A model generated the notes under the pieces. That model did not search any database, had not been told where the DNA came from, and saw nothing but the letters and a program-made list of their open reading frames with translations. 7,761 nucleotides of DNA from a bacterium (GTDB lineage Bacteria; Eremiobacterota; Eremiobacteria; Baltobacterales; Baltobacteraceae), in assembly GCA_021784715.1 (NCBI GenBank), contig JAJYHP010000071.1, forward strand, positions 1-7,761. Direction: 5' to 3'. This document shows, piece by piece, positions 6,100-7,761 of this stretch; position 1 is the stretch's first letter; each line of letters opens with the position of its first letter. Position numbers and translations under genes: made by a program.

Positions 6100-6867
6100 T
6101 TACTTTACGCTAATCGGGATAATGTGGAGCGCGCTTAAACCGGTAAATGCCCCCACGCACATGACGAAAACCGCGAAAATCACCTTAAGTTGCTGGTGAG
6201 CGGTACGTTTGGCGAGGAAGCTTCCGAGGACGCTGCCGGCGAGACCGCCCAAAAAAATGACCGCTGCAACGATCCAATCGACCGGCGCGCTCCCGAATCG
6301 CGATGCCAGCGCAACGATCGTGTTGACGAGGATGACGAACAACGAGGTGGCAATCGCGTTTTGCATCGAGTAACCGAGCGCAAAGACGAGTGCGGGAACG
6401 ATGAGAAAACCGCCGCCGACGCCGAGGAACCCGGTAAGAAAGCCGAGCACCGCGCCGACGACCGCGATGACGCCCCAATGCGGCTCGTGCCCCTCGATAT
6501 GTTTCGGTAGCCGAATAAAAAACATCGCGAGGGCGGCGACGAACATGAAGCCTGCAAAGAGTAATAAGAGGGCGCGGCTCGAGACGTGTGCCGCGAGGAG
6601 CGAACCGGGGACGTTGCCGATGATTCCCAAGAGACCGACCACCAGGCCGCTGCCGAAGCGAACGTTGATACGTTGGGAAAAGACACCCTGTGCGGCGATC
6701 CCTCCGACGATTGCAAGCGACGTGCCGATCGCCTCGTGAACCGATTCACCGACGAGATAGACGAGCACCGGCAGCGTGACGATCGATCCGCCCCCGCCGG
6801 TGAGGCCGAGGGCGAAGCCGATTAGGGCCCCATAGAAAAGATCGAGCGCAAACGTCTCGGGAGTCAT
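6100..6867 (-). CDS. tauE: TauE/SafE (TSUP) family anion exporter
   Basis: A 255-residue inner-membrane protein, nearly all hydrophobic. About seven or eight membrane segments can be drawn (roughly 10-38, 48-64, 74-94, 98-118, 131-160, 170-190, 197-217, 228-250). The two halves carry matching motifs, GLTGGGGSIVTLPVL (21-35) and GFLGVGGGFLIVPAL (146-160), the internal duplication typical of TSUP. Known members move sulfite, sulfoacetate or other organosulfur anions, or thiosulfate. Here, beside persulfide dioxygenase and rhodaneses, sulfite or thiosulfate efflux is the best inference; the direction is not shown by sequence. The ATG at 6867 is chosen because the longer frame would need a TTG at 6918 inside the upstream gene and would add a charged, non-family N-terminus. 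The gap from the regulator's stop is 10 bases, so the two are probably co-transcribed. Confidence 0.92.
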   Translation of the reverse strand: MTPETFALDLFYGALIGFALGLTGGGGSIVTLPVLVYLVGESVHEAIGTSLAIVGGIAAQGVFSQRINVRFGSGLVVGLLGIIGNVPGSLLAAHVSSRALLLLFAGFMFVAALAMFFIRLPKHIEGHEPHWGVIAVVGAVLGFLTGFLGVGGGFLIVPALVFALGYSMQNAIATSLFVILVNTIVALASRFGSAPVDWIVAAVIFLGGLAGSVLGSFLAKRTAHQQLKVIFAVFVMCVGAFTGLSALHIIPISVK

Positions 6868-6877
6868 AGGCCGTTCA

Positions 6878-7761
6878 TTAGCTCTTCGGTGCGATCGAGC
6901 CGCTTGCGCCCCTATCAAACTCTTCGATACCGGCCATCATCACGAAGTCGAGGAATCGCTGCGTTGCCTGGGAGTGCAGCACTCCCTCGCGCAGTACCGC
7001 AGCGAGCGTTCGCGTGAGATCGAGATCCTCGACCTCGGCTGCGCGGAGCACGCTGAGGCTCTCCCAACGGCGGGCCACGCGTTCGGGCAAGAACGTTACG
7101 CCGAGGCCCGCGAGCACCGATTCGACGAGCGCATCGTTACTGTTGAGTGCGAGGCGGATGTCGAGTTCGGAGAAGCGCGTCCCCAGGCGCTCTTCGAGTA
7201 AACTCCGCGTACCTGCGCCCTCTTCGAATATGACGAAGCGCTCTGCCGCAATCTCCTCAAAAAGCACGTGCGTTCGCTCGCCGAGAGGATGTGCGCGTGG
7301 AACCACGAGGAGAAGCCGGTCGCGCCCGAACGGATGAATCTCCAAGCCTTTCCGGCCGAACGGCAAGGCAACGAGTGCGATATCGACATCGTCGGCGGCG
7401 AGCCTTCGCTCCGCGTCGCTTCGATTTCCGGCGATGACCTCCACGCGAATATCGGGATGGCGTAGGTAGAAACCGGCAAGGATCTTCGGGAGAACGGTGT
7501 CCGTGACGGTTCTGGTCGAGGCGATAACGATATGGCCGCTCACGGCTTCGGCTGCATCATCGATATCGCGCCGCATCATCTCTGCCGTTTGCAGCATCTG
7601 GCGCGCCCGTTCGTAGACGATCGAGCCGATCGCCGTGCTCTCCCAGCGGCCGTGAACGCGCTCCAACAGTTGGGCCCCAACGGCACGGGAGAGCTGGGCG
7701 AGCTGTGCGGAGACCGCCGATTGCGCGAGATAGAGCGAGCGCGCCGCCGCCGAAATATTGC
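6878..7761 (-). CDS. LysR-family transcriptional regulator, N-terminus cut by window edge
   Basis: 293 codons are visible; the frame is open at the right edge, so about 10-20 N-terminal residues are missing. The first visible residues are a LysR winged-helix recognition region (SAAARSLYLAQSAVSAQL, then VGAQLLERVHGR), which binds DNA as a dimer or tetramer. After a linker helix (RARQMLQTAEMM), the effector-binding domain starts at GHIVIASTRT and includes DIALVALPF, LLLVVPRAHPLGER, FVIFEEGAGTR and LAGLGVTFLPERVARRW, a CbbR/CysL/YeiE-like pattern. CysL and YeiE regulate sulfite-linked genes, so a sulfur anion ligand fits but is not proven. The gene leads an apparent operon with the exporter and rhodanese; LysR proteins usually regulate neighbours, often divergent ones that lie outside this window. 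The T-N11-A dyad at 3019-3039 is a possible target. Confidence 0.94.
   Translation of the reverse strand, partial: NISAAARSLYLAQSAVSAQLAQLSRAVGAQLLERVHGRWESTAIGSIVYERARQMLQTAEMMRRDIDDAAEAVSGHIVIASTRTVTDTVLPKILAGFYLRHPDIRVEVIAGNRSDAERRLAADDVDIALVALPFGRKGLEIHPFGRDRLLLVVPRAHPLGERTHVLFEEIAAERFVIFEEGAGTRSLLEERLGTRFSELDIRLALNSNDALVESVLAGLGVTFLPERVARRWESLSVLRAAEVEDLDLTRTLAAVLREGVLHSQATQRFLDFVMMAGIEEFDRGASGSIAPKS

Noticed and set aside
6868..6918. N-terminal extension of the TauE/SafE protein to a TTG at 6918
   Set aside because: It lies inside the LysR coding region, adds a charged segment before the first membrane helix, and the ATG at 6867 gives the normal family length.
7664..7666. TTG at 7666 as start of the LysR gene
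   Set aside because: The same frame continues upstream to the window edge and encodes the LysR helix-turn-helix, so the gene is cut by the edge and is not a short form.

Overview
This is bacterial chromosome-type sequence: densely packed, moderately high GC, short intergenic gaps, several non-ATG starts, and stop-start overlaps. The phylum cannot be fixed from it. Seven genes are supported, two of them cut by the window edges. Five or six belong to sulfur metabolism, so the organism probably oxidises or detoxifies sulfide using a quinone-linked, oxygen-using route. There is no sign of a mobile element, CRISPR array, tRNA or rRNA gene, and no gene-free stretch longer than about 165 bases.

Layout. 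On the left, on the minus strand, an assimilatory APS/PAPS reductase gene (cysH) is followed, with a GTGA stop-start overlap, by a secreted Asp-box (BNR/sialidase-like) beta-propeller protein that runs off the left edge. Diverging from cysH, on the plus strand, come two different sulfide:quinone oxidoreductases (SQRs): first an Acidianus-like one with three cysteines, then a mitochondrial (SQOR)-like one with two. One base after the second SQR lies a three-domain persulfide dioxygenase / pseudo-rhodanese / rhodanese protein with the architecture of staphylococcal CstB. Converging on it from the right, on the minus strand, is an apparent operon: a LysR-family regulator (start beyond the right edge), a TauE/SafE (TSUP) anion exporter and a small single-domain rhodanese. 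The two convergent gene sets meet at one TTAA that supplies both stop codons.

How it may work together (inference). The SQRs oxidise sulfide and pass electrons to quinone, giving persulfide or polysulfide. The CstB-like enzyme oxidises persulfide to sulfite with O2 and can combine sulfite and persulfide into thiosulfate. The small rhodanese handles persulfide sulfur, and the TSUP protein exports sulfite or a related anion. CysH also produces sulfite, but for assimilation. The locus therefore centres on sulfite and persulfide. Its gene content parallels the S. aureus cst operon (tauE, cstA, cstB, sqr), but a LysR-type protein is the visible regulator instead of the persulfide sensor CstR.

Regulation. 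The two control regions hold more structure than the genes explain. The cysH/sqr divergent region has two dyads, one an imperfect 29-bp palindrome. The gap before the second sqr has a perfect 8-5-8 palindrome that fits the LysR T-N11-A (ATC-N9-GAT) box, and downstream of it an inverted repeat whose right arm covers half of the Shine-Dalgarno sequence. These are the parts of the window least like textbook cst-type loci.
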